Assembly (NCBI RefSeq): GCF_014635345.1
Contig: NZ_BMCU01000003.1
Location: 1 to 64,000, forward strand
Source of the DNA: Rhodococcoides trifolii
GTDB taxonomy: Bacteria; Actinomycetota; Actinomycetes; Mycobacteriales; Mycobacteriaceae
DNA: 64,000 nucleotides
Reading direction: 5' to 3'
A program made the position numbers and the translations under genes. Positions 56,592 through 64,000 of the stretch are shown in pieces (position 1 is the stretch's first letter; each line of letters begins with the position of its first letter). Below the pieces are notes generated by a model. The model had not been told where the DNA came from. It saw only the letters and a program-made list of their open reading frames with translations, and made no database searches.

Positions 56592-57221
56592 CTATTCGGC
56601 GGGCGGCACGTCGAGCGTCTCGATGACGACCTTCGCAACGGCCTTCATCGTCGTCCGTCGATCCATCGCGGCTCGCTGAATCCACCGGAAGGCATCGGGT
56701 TCGGACAAGGACTGCGACGTCATCAGCAAGCCCTTCGCACGCTCGACCAGTTTGCGGGTGTCCAGCCGCTCCTGCAGGTCGGCAACCTCACCTTCGAGGG
56801 CCGAGATCTCCGAGAACCGGCTGGCTGCGAGTTCGACCGCGGGCACCAGATCGGCCTTGGTGAACGGCTTCACGATGTACGCCATGGCACCGGCATCACG
56901 CGCACGCTCCACCAGCTCGCGCTGACTGAACGCAGTGAGAATGACAACGGGCGCAATGCGATTCGCGGCGATTTCGGACGCCGCATCGATACCGTCGCGC
57001 CTCGGCATCTTGACATCCATGATGACCAGGTCGGGCCGCAGTTCGGTTGCCATCTCGACCGCCTGCTGGCCGTCGGCGGCCTCGCCCACGACGTCGTAGC
57101 CCTCTTCACGCAACATCTCCACGAGGTCCAACCTGATCAGCGACTCGTCCTCGGCCACCAACACGCGACGCGCTGGTGCGGCATTGCCCGCGGACTCGGA
57201 ATTCGTTGTCGGAGCATCCAT
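56592..57221 (-). CDS. pdtaR: ANTAR-domain response regulator (PdtaR-like)
   Basis: 209 residues. Receiver domain: VLVAEDESLIRLDLVEML, phospho-acceptor in DLVIMDVKMPRRDG, switch Thr in VILTAFS, Lys in YIVKPFTKADL. A coiled-coil linker (ALEGEVADLQERLDTRK) leads to an ANTAR RNA-binding domain (VERAKGLLMTSQSLSEPDAF, WIQRAAMDRRTTMKAVA). Resembles mycobacterial PdtaR (Rv1626), partner of the PdtaS kinase; ANTAR proteins act by antitermination on double-hairpin RNA targets. No kinase gene is adjacent. Confidence 0.93.
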   Translation of the reverse strand: MDAPTTNSESAGNAAPARRVLVAEDESLIRLDLVEMLREEGYDVVGEAADGQQAVEMATELRPDLVIMDVKMPRRDGIDAASEIAANRIAPVVILTAFSQRELVERARDAGAMAYIVKPFTKADLVPAVELAASRFSEISALEGEVADLQERLDTRKLVERAKGLLMTSQSLSEPDAFRWIQRAAMDRRTTMKAVAKVVIETLDVPPAE

Positions 57222-57349
57222 CTTCGATCAGTCCCCTTCGACGTGATTCGTTGTCCGTCACCACACCGGCGCCTGCTCGTCAGTGTTCCCGCCTCAGCGG
57301 GCGGGGGCGAGTCGAGGGTACCGGTGCCGGGGCGCTCGCACCGATCTTC

Positions 57350-57355
57350 TACACT
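57350..57355 (+). promoter_or_regulatory. Probable -10 box of the tRNA gene
   Basis: TACACT (TANNNT) ends 10 nt before the mature 5' end of the tRNA; no convincing -35 is seen. Confidence 0.45.
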
Positions 57356-57365
57356 TCATCACCGC

Positions 57366-57442
57366 GCCCTCGTATCCCAATTGGCAGAGGAAACGGATTC
57401 AAAACCCGTGCAGTGTGAGTTCGAGTCTCACCGAGGGCACCA
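57366..57442 (+). tRNA. tRNA-Leu(CAA), atypical short form
   Basis: 77 nt including an encoded CCA. Acceptor stem GCCCTCG/CGAGGGC is perfect; T arm GTGAG-TTCGAGT-CTCAC is perfect. The anticodon loop TTCAAAA gives anticodon CAA (Leu, UUG codons). Unlike ordinary tRNA-Leu there is no long variable arm: only GCAGT separates the stems. The anticodon stem ACGGA/CCCGT ends in an A-C mismatch and the D stem has a C-A mismatch. I recall a similar short Leu(CAA) tRNA in other actinobacteria, so it may be functional. Confidence 0.85.
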
Positions 57443-57448
57443 CGTGCA

Positions 57449-58525
57449 TCACCGGCGGTTGCAGAACTCCGTCAATCGTTCGACCTCGGCGTCGATCTCC
57501 CTCGTCCGGCGAAGCGTCACGTCGGCGACCAGCGTGACGTCCACCGTCCGTGGTCCTGCAGCGTTCTGCGCCAACACCTTCCAGCTGCCGACCACTCGAC
57601 CACCCGTCAGGACATATCCGGTCGACACGCCGTTCGCGGTGGACATGGCGCGGAAGACGTCATCGTCCACGATGCGCCCGCGGTCGGCGTTGGACACCAC
57701 GGCGTGGTCGAACGGAGCCAACATCACCGCACGATCAGGTGCATCGTCGACGATGGTTCCGTCGTCGACATCGAACAACTTCTCCCCGTCCGGTCCGGTG
57801 TATCGCCGTACCGCTCCCGTCTCGATCAGACGACCGAGCACGGCGCCCAGTCCGGTGACACCCATCCACATCTGCACTGCCTTCACCGTCGACGGACCGA
57901 AAGCGCGGAGATACCGCAGCGCCACGTCCGGCCGGTGGTCGTGATCGTCGGCGGGCACGTCGACGAGTCGGTACACGATTCCCGACGAGGCGCGCCACAG
58001 TCCACGAGGTGGAAGCTGGACGAGCGGGAGCAGACACCGGGCGACAGCAGTCATCGTCGACGGGTCCTCCGTAGGCCATCGCGCGGCCAGGGCAGCGGTC
58101 AGTCTCGTGATCGGGATGTCCCCTCCCGCACACACATCCGACGCCACCGCAGTGATGTCCGTGACGGTTGCCTCGCTCAAGCGGGGCGCGTGATTGCGCA
58201 GGGCCTCGTTACGCAGGGCTGGTGCCCCGAGCGTGCGAAATGCCTGCACGTCCTCGCGCAGCATGGTCATGACCGTGCTGCGCAGGGCCGCGATTCGCAC
58301 TACCCCACCCGAGCCCACGAGCTCGTCCAACGCCGCGGGCTCGAAGGACTGGTCACGGCAGCGCAGGGCATAGAACGCGGCCTGTGGATTCTGCGACTGC
58401 AGAGCGACATTGGCGTGGACGAGTTCGGATGCCGTGGCCGGGGCATGGGTACCGCACAGCCGCTGGCGGTGCAGAAACGTACGGCTCCACTGCTCCCGAG
58501 TGAGTGTCGACCCGGACGCGGCCAC
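57449..58525 (-). CDS. Winged-helix (HTH_42) AlkZ-like DNA glycosylase family protein
   Basis: 358 residues. An HTH_42 family protein built of tandem winged helices; the N-terminal region has [13 protein letters not shown] with Gln43 and Gln45 as the QxQ pair used by AlkZ to excise bulky crosslinking lesions. Other family segments are [37 protein letters not shown] and [14 protein letters not shown]. Usually annotated only as a winged-helix DNA-binding protein. Glycosylase activity is inferred. 5 nt before tesB in the tesB/pyk run; convergent with the tRNA. Confidence 0.8.
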
Positions 58526-58530
58526 CGAGG

Positions 58531-59439
58531 TCAGCCCCGGGCCGGGAAATGCCTGATGAGACCTTCCTGTACCACCGTGGCCACCAATTCACCTGTGCGC
58601 GAGAAGAAGCGGCCGGTCGCCAAGCCTCGCGAGCCCGCAGCGACGGGCGATTCTGTCGAGTAGAGCACCCAGTCGTCGAATCGGAACGGACGATGGAACC
58701 AGATGGAGTGGTTCACGGTCGCAGCGACGATGCGGTCCAGTCCCCACGACAGGCCGTGCGTGGTGATGATGGAGTCGAGAACCGTTGTGTCGGAGGCATA
58801 TCCGAGGGTGGCGACGTGAACGTTCGGATCGTCCGGCAGCGGCCCGTCCGCTCGCATCCACACACGGTTGTGGTTCAGCTTCTCCCCCGTGCCGCGCATG
58901 ATCCACGCCGGGTCGTTGGCGTAGCGCATGTCGATCGGCTTGAGGGCATTGACGAACATCTGCAGACGATCCTCGTAGCCCTCGAAGTGATCGCCGAGCG
59001 GCGGCAGATCCTCGGGGTACGCCACCTCGGGCACTTCGACGCTGTGCTCGAGCCCGGCGCGGAAGTCCTGGAACGCCGCGAGCATGACGAACAGCTCGCT
59101 CCCGTTCTGGTACGCGGTCACCTGACGATTGGCGAAAGCGCGTCCGTCACGGTGCCGTTCGACGCGATACTCGATGTCCGCCTTGACGTCTCCGCCGCGG
59201 ATGAAGTGCGCGTTGATCGCGTGCACCGGGCGGTCACCCGACACGGTGCGACCCGCAGCGACGAGCGCTTGCGCCACGAGCTGACCACCGAACGTGCGGC
59301 TCGCAACCTGCGCGGGATGCTTACCGACGAACGTGTTCTCGTCGACTTCGATCAGATCGAGAAGATCGAGAAAACCGTCGAGATCGACCGATCTCCGTGC
59401 CGGTGTCCCCACCCCGGCACTGCCCCCCACGTCGGTCAA
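58531..59439 (-). CDS. tesB: Acyl-CoA thioesterase II
   Basis: Hydrolyses acyl-CoA; 302 residues. Double hot-dog fold: N-terminal [31 protein letters not shown], second domain [20 protein letters not shown] and [20 protein letters not shown], ending [10 protein letters not shown]. The Asp, Thr and Gln active-site positions of TesB are all kept. 4 nt before pyk; the same tesB-pyk pairing is known in mycobacteria. Confidence 0.95.
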   Translation of the reverse strand: MTDVGGSAGVGTPARRSVDLDGFLDLLDLIEVDENTFVGKHPAQVASRTFGGQLVAQALVAAGRTVSGDRPVHAINAHFIRGGDVKADIEYRVERHRDGRAFANRQVTAYQNGSELFVMLAAFQDFRAGLEHSVEVPEVAYPEDLPPLGDHFEGYEDRLQMFVNALKPIDMRYANDPAWIMRGTGEKLNHNRVWMRADGPLPDDPNVHVATLGYASDTTVLDSIITTHGLSWGLDRIVAATVNHSIWFHRPFRFDDWVLYSTESPVAAGSRGLATGRFFSRTGELVATVVQEGLIRHFPARG

Positions 59440-59444
59440 TCGGA

Positions 59445-60860
59445 TCAGTCCTCTTCTCCCAGACGGTGCACGGTGATCAAGTTGGTGGAGCCTACCGTGC
59501 CGGGAGGAGCACCGGCGACGATGACGACCTGGTCTCCGCGGTTGTACCGCTCGAGTTCGAGCAGGGACTTGTCGACCTCACGGACCATTCCATCCGTCGT
59601 GTCGACGAAGGGAACCAGGAACGTCTCGGTACCCCAGGTGAGCGCGAGCTGACTGCGAACCTCGGGAATCGAGGTGAACGCGAGGAGCGGCAGACGAGAG
59701 TGCAGGCGCGCCATGCGGCGAACGGTGTCGCCGGACTGGGTGAACGCCACGAGTGCCTTCGCGTCGAGTCGCTCACCGATGTCGCGCGCTGCGTACGAGA
59801 TGACGCCGCGCTTGGTGCGCGGAGTGTGCGACAGCGCGGGAACCGCGTCGCCGTCCGTCTCCACCGTCTCCACGATCCGCGCCATCGTGCGCACGGTCTC
59901 CATCACGAACTTGCCGACGGAGGTCTCCCCCGACAACATCACCGCGTCGGTTCCGTCGAGAACAGCATTGGCGACGTCCGACGCCTCGGCGCGGGTGGGA
60001 CGGGAATTCTCGATCATCGACTCGAGCATCTGCGTTGCCACGATGACGGGCTTGGCGTTGGCGCGCGCGATCTGGATGGCTCGCTTCTGCACCAGAGGTA
60101 CCTGCTCGAGCGGCAATTCGACACCGAGATCGCCGCGGGCGACCATCACTGCGTCGAACGCGAGCACGATGGCTTCGAGGTTGTCGACTGCTTCGGGCTT
60201 CTCGATCTTCGCGATCACCGGCACGCGACGCCCGACGCGATCCATGACCGAGTGGACCAGTTCGATGTCGGCCGGTGACCGTACGAAGGACAACGCGATG
60301 AAGTCGACTCCGAGCGCCAGCGCGAATTCGAGGTCGGCGGTGTCCTTCTCGGACATCGCCGGCACCGATACGTCCATTCCGGGGAGCGACACACCCTTGT
60401 TGTTGCTGACCGGTCCACCCTCGGTGACACGGCAGAGAACGTCGTTGCCCTCGACACCGGTGACGACGAGACCGACCTTGCCGTCGTCGACGAGGAGGCG
60501 GTCGCCTTCCTTGGCGTCCAGCGCGAGTTCCTTGTAGGTGGTCGACACGCGGTCGTGGGTGCCCTCGACCTCGTCGACCGTGATTCGGATCAGCTCACCG
60601 TTGGCCCACGTGGTGCGGCCTTCCTTGAAACGGCCGAGGCGAATCTTCGGACCCTGCAGGTCCGCCAGGATGCCGACCGCCTTGCCGGTCGCGTTGGAGG
60701 CCGCGCGCACTCGGTTGTAGTTGGCTTCGTGATCGGGATAGTCGCCGTGGCTGAAGTTCAGCCGGGCGACGTCCATTCCGCTCTCGACGAGTTCCTTGAT
60801 CCGCTCGTCCGTTGCTGTCGCAGGTCCCAGGGTGCATACGATTTTCGTCCGTCGGCTCAC
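59445..60860 (-). CDS. pyk: Pyruvate kinase
   Basis: Final ATP-forming step of glycolysis; 471 residues. TKIVCTLGPAT at the N-terminus, DVARLNFSHGD, the catalytic signature VIAKIEKPEAVDNL, MVARGDLGVELPLEQVP, and DAVMLSGETSVGKF; the C-terminal allosteric domain includes ALVAFTQSGDTVRRMARL. GTG start. Complete length. Confidence 0.97.
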   Translation of the reverse strand: MSRRTKIVCTLGPATATDERIKELVESGMDVARLNFSHGDYPDHEANYNRVRAASNATGKAVGILADLQGPKIRLGRFKEGRTTWANGELIRITVDEVEGTHDRVSTTYKELALDAKEGDRLLVDDGKVGLVVTGVEGNDVLCRVTEGGPVSNNKGVSLPGMDVSVPAMSEKDTADLEFALALGVDFIALSFVRSPADIELVHSVMDRVGRRVPVIAKIEKPEAVDNLEAIVLAFDAVMVARGDLGVELPLEQVPLVQKRAIQIARANAKPVIVATQMLESMIENSRPTRAEASDVANAVLDGTDAVMLSGETSVGKFVMETVRTMARIVETVETDGDAVPALSHTPRTKRGVISYAARDIGERLDAKALVAFTQSGDTVRRMARLHSRLPLLAFTSIPEVRSQLALTWGTETFLVPFVDTTDGMVREVDKSLLELERYNRGDQVVIVAGAPPGTVGSTNLITVHRLGEED

Positions 60861-60976
60861 CCGTCAAACCCTAGTCCCTGACACCGTTGTTCTCTATCGA
60901 ACGTGACCGCTTTGTCCTGACAAGTGGGCTGGAGGGGAGCCCGCGCAACGACAAAACAGCGCTACCCGTGAGTAAC

Positions 60977-62482
60977 TCAGACGACCGCGAGGGGAAGCGC
61001 CGTCGGGTGGACCGGAGACGGCAGCTCGGAGAACCCGGTGAGGTACGTATCAACCCCGTTGGCCGCAGATCTGCCCTCGGCGATCGCCCACACCACGAGA
61101 GACGCACCGCGATGCGCGTCGCCGCACACGAACACACCCGGTGCCGACGTCTGCCAGTCCGGTCCGCACGAGACGTTCCCGCGCCGGTTCAGGGCGATGT
61201 CGTAGTCGTCGAACAGCGGACCCTTCTCCGGCCCTTCGAAGCCGATAGCGAAAAGCGCCAGATCACAAGGCAATTCGATCTCCGCACCCACGGGAGTGAT
61301 GATGCGTCGACCGTCGGCGTCCCGCTCGACCTTCACCTCCGCGAGCACCATCGCCCGGACGTGCCCCTTGTCGTCGCCGAGGAATCGTTGCACCGCGACC
61401 TCGTACCTACGAAGTCCGCCCTCGGCGTGAGCGGGCGAGGTGCGCAACACCAGTGGCCACGCCGGCCACGGTGACCGTTCGGTGTTTCGGTCGGTCGGCA
61501 GTTCGGCGTTGTAGTCGAGCTGCGTGACCGACGCGGCGCCCTGACGGTGGGCGGTGCCGAGGCAGTCGGCGCCGGTGTCCCCGCCGCCGATGATGACCAC
61601 GTGCTTGTCCTTGGCGGAGATGGTGGTCGGTCCGTCGCCCTCGCACTCCCTGTTCGACGGCACCAGATGCTCCATCGCGAGGTGGATTCCGTCCAGCTCT
61701 CGACCTGCGACATCGGTGTTGTCACGGCCCGCCAGGGCACCGACGGCCAGAATCACCGCGTCGAAGCGGTTGCGCAGTTGCTCCACCGTGAAGTCGACGC
61801 CCACCTCGCAGTCGGTGACGAAGTGCGTTCCCTCTGCACGCATCTGCATCAGACGCTGATCGAGTACCGACTTCTCGAGCTTGAACTCGGGGATGCCGTA
61901 GCGCAGCAGCCCGCCGAGTCGGTCGTCGCGCTCGTACACCGTGACGTCGTGCCCGGCGCGCGTGAGCTGTTGTGCCGCAGCAAGTCCGGCAGGCCCCGAT
62001 CCCACGATCGCGACCTTCTTGCCGGTACTGATGGTCGGCGGCGACGGCTCGATGGACCCGTTCGCCCACGCGACGTCCACGATGGTCTGCTCGATGCGCT
62101 TGATGGTGACGCTGCCGCCCGTGTCGGGCTCGGAGATCGACAACACGCACGCCGACTCGCACGGAGCCGGGCAGATGCGTCCGGTGAACTCCGGGAAGTT
62201 GTTCGTCGCGTGCAGACGATCGATGGCTGCGTCCCACCGGCCTCGCCGCACCAGGTCGTTCCACTCGGGAATGAGATTCCCCAGCGGGCAACCTGCCGTG
62301 CCGGAGTGACAGAACGGGATGCCGCAGTCCATGCAGCGGCGCGCCTGCTCGGCCACCTCCTCGGTGCGCTCACCCATCGGCTGGGGGGCATACACCTCGC
62401 GCCAGTCGCCGACGCGTTCGTCGACCGGGCGCTTGAGAGCATCCCTCTTGACGACCTTCAGGAATCCTTGTGGGTCAGCCAC
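60977..62482 (-). CDS. gltD: Glutamate synthase small (beta) subunit
   Basis: 501 residues. N-terminal Fe-S Cys cluster ([30 protein letters not shown]), FAD motif [25 protein letters not shown] motif [20 protein letters not shown], and the C-terminal [19 protein letters not shown]. Passes electrons from NADPH to the large subunit. GTG start overlaps the gltB stop by 8 nt. Confidence 0.97.
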   Translation of the reverse strand: MADPQGFLKVVKRDALKRPVDERVGDWREVYAPQPMGERTEEVAEQARRCMDCGIPFCHSGTAGCPLGNLIPEWNDLVRRGRWDAAIDRLHATNNFPEFTGRICPAPCESACVLSISEPDTGGSVTIKRIEQTIVDVAWANGSIEPSPPTISTGKKVAIVGSGPAGLAAAQQLTRAGHDVTVYERDDRLGGLLRYGIPEFKLEKSVLDQRLMQMRAEGTHFVTDCEVGVDFTVEQLRNRFDAVILAVGALAGRDNTDVAGRELDGIHLAMEHLVPSNRECEGDGPTTISAKDKHVVIIGGGDTGADCLGTAHRQGAASVTQLDYNAELPTDRNTERSPWPAWPLVLRTSPAHAEGGLRRYEVAVQRFLGDDKGHVRAMVLAEVKVERDADGRRIITPVGAEIELPCDLALFAIGFEGPEKGPLFDDYDIALNRRGNVSCGPDWQTSAPGVFVCGDAHRGASLVVWAIAEGRSAANGVDTYLTGFSELPSPVHPTALPLAVV

Positions 62483-64000
62483 GTGCTGCCTCCATGATCG
62501 CGGTGTCGACGTCGCGGCCCTCGGCGCGTGCCATCCGAGTGGCGTCGAGAACTCGTTGGTAGTCGATGGGCATGACTTTCGAGAATTGGGCGGAGCGTCG
62601 CGGCCAGTCGGCGAGAATCGACGCTGCCACAGTCGAACCGGTGACGTCGCGGTGTTTCTCGACGACGTCGCGCAGCCACAGCAGGTCGTCCGGATCAGGG
62701 GTCTGTATCTCGACCATGGCGGGGTTCACGTTCTTGGGATCGAGTGCGAGGACGAACGCGATGCCGCCGGACATTCCTGCCGCCATGTTGCGGCCGGTCG
62801 GACCGAGAACGACACATCGACCACCGGTCATGTACTCGAAAGCGTGGTCGCCCACGCCTTCGTTGACGGTGATCGCTCCCGAGTTCCGGACGGCGAACCG
62901 CTCCCCCACCCGTCCGCGGAGAAAGACCTCACCCGACGTCGCGCCGTACAGGATCGTGTTGCCCGCGATGACGTTGTCCTCCGGTACGAAGGAGACGTCC
63001 GAGGCCGGCCGCACGACGATGCGGCCACCGGACAGACCCTTGCCGACGTAGTCGTTGGCGTCGCCGATCAGATCGATCGTGATGCCCGGCGGCAGGAACG
63101 CGCCGAGCGATTGACCGGCCGATCCGGTGAACTCGATGTGGATGGTGTCGTCGGGCAACCCTGCTGCTCCGTAGCGGCGAGTCACCTCGGAACCCAGAAG
63201 GGTTCCGACAGTGCGGTTCACGTTGCGCACCGGTAGTTCGAGCCGCACCGGATGCGCATCTTCCAACGCTCCCTCGGACAGCTGGATCAAGGTGCGATCC
63301 AGCGCCAGGTCGAGCCCGTGGTCCTGATCGCGCAGCTTGCGCCGCTGCGTCATCTTGGCCCCGTGCGGATCGGTCGGAATGGCGAAGACGGACGACAGGT
63401 CGAGCCCTCGGCTCTTCCAGTGCGCCACACCGTCGGCGGTGTTCAACACGTCGGCGCGGCCCACTGCTTCGTCGATGCTGCGGAAACCCAGCTGCGCCAG
63501 GTAGTTCCGCACGTCCTGTGCGATGAATCGGAAGAATTCCTCGACGAACTCGGGCTTGCCGTTGAACCGCTTGCGCAGTTCGGGGTTCTGCGTCGCGACA
63601 CCCACCGGACAGGTATCGAGGTGGCACACCCGCATCATGATGCAGCCGGCCACGATGAGCGGGGCGGTGGAGAATCCGAATTCCTCGGCACCCAGCAGCG
63701 CAGCGACGACGACGTCTCGCCCCGTGCGCATACCGCCGTCGGCCTGGACGGTGATTCGGTCACGAAGCCCGTTCAGGACCAGCGTCTGCTGGGCGTCGGC
63801 GAGACCCACCTCCCACGGCGCACCGGCGTGCTTGAGCGACGTCAGGGGCGCAGCTCCCGTTCCGCCGTCGTAGCCCGAGATGAGGACGACGTCGGCGTGG
63901 GCCTTGCTCACACCGGTCGCAACCGTTCCGACACCGACCGAACTCACCAGTTTGACGTGCACACGGGCGTTTTCGTTCGCGTTCTTCAGATCGTGGATCA
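62475..64000 (-). CDS. gltB: Glutamate synthase large (alpha) subunit, 5' end outside window
   Basis: Only the C-terminal 508 or so residues are in the window; reading continues through 64000 ([20 protein letters not shown]). Seen are the FMN/2-oxoglutarate synthase region ([40 protein letters not shown]), the 3Fe-4S cysteines in [19 protein letters not shown], and the C-terminal beta-helix GXGXG domain ([31 protein letters not shown]). Makes glutamate from glutamine and 2-oxoglutarate with gltD. Confidence 0.97.
   Translation of the reverse strand, partial: IHDLKNANENARVHVKLVSSVGVGTVATGVSKAHADVVLISGYDGGTGAAPLTSLKHAGAPWEVGLADAQQTLVLNGLRDRITVQADGGMRTGRDVVVAALLGAEEFGFSTAPLIVAGCIMMRVCHLDTCPVGVATQNPELRKRFNGKPEFVEEFFRFIAQDVRNYLAQLGFRSIDEAVGRADVLNTADGVAHWKSRGLDLSSVFAIPTDPHGAKMTQRRKLRDQDHGLDLALDRTLIQLSEGALEDAHPVRLELPVRNVNRTVGTLLGSEVTRRYGAAGLPDDTIHIEFTGSAGQSLGAFLPPGITIDLIGDANDYVGKGLSGGRIVVRPASDVSFVPEDNVIAGNTILYGATSGEVFLRGRVGERFAVRNSGAITVNEGVGDHAFEYMTGGRCVVLGPTGRNMAAGMSGGIAFVLALDPKNVNPAMVEIQTPDPDDLLWLRDVVEKHRDVTGSTVAASILADWPRRSAQFSKVMPIDYQRVLDATRMARAEGRDVDTAIMEAARG

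Overview
The window is a high-GC actinobacterial chromosome segment. Gene content and order point to a mycolic-acid actinomycete, most likely Rhodococcus or a close relative: an Rv1683-like hydrolase/acyl-CoA-synthetase fusion beside mpg and tyrS, a complete argCJBDFRGH operon next to pheST, a CoaE-GrpB fusion beside rpsA, and a PdtaR-type ANTAR regulator near tesB and pyk. Genus is inferred from recalled gene order and protein similarity; no search was run. Starts often lie 6-8 nt after a TANNNT box, suggesting leaderless transcripts.

Layout. 1-355 has no convincing gene. 356-5473 (minus): tyrS, 3-methyladenine glycosylase, a Trm112-like protein and the large fusion. 5613-14080 (minus): arginine biosynthesis and its repressor, mostly with 4-nt stop/start overlaps. 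14131-19945 (minus): pheT, pheS, a SpoU-type rRNA methyltransferase, rplT, rpmI and infC; two of these appear to use non-standard start codons (CTG and ATC). 20337-28673: DUF1844 protein, uvrA, a metallo-beta-lactamase-fold protein, a DoxX-like protein with long 11-residue repeats, a HelD-family RNA polymerase-associated ATPase and a universal stress protein. 28828-32555 (plus): a membrane-anchored hydrolase fused to an ABC ATPase, with its permease. 32562-42042: uvrB, DUF402, AraC regulator and hydrolase, DUF2200, coaE, rpsA, methyltransferase.

43150-47347 (plus) is the most unusual part: a 2H phosphoesterase, an MFS-like transporter with a C-terminal cyclic-nucleotide-binding domain, a DUF2652 protein resembling a divergent nucleotide cyclase, and a PIG-L deacetylase with a cyclic-nucleotide-binding domain inserted in it. 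This could be a small nucleotide-signalling module; that is inference. Thioredoxin and polA follow.

50733-54926 (plus) is a livHMGF branched-chain amino acid or amide-type ABC transporter, whose LivH carries a secreted N-terminal beta domain. Its binding protein is convoluted onto the opposite strand (55089-56426), next to an ANTAR regulator gene and behind a leader with two mutually exclusive hairpins. The window ends with an atypical tRNA-Leu(CAA), an AlkZ-like protein, tesB, pyk, gltD and the 3' part of gltB, which runs off the right edge.

DNA repair and nucleic-acid maintenance are well represented: mpg, uvrA, uvrB, polA, an AlkZ-like glycosylase and a HelD-family ATPase.
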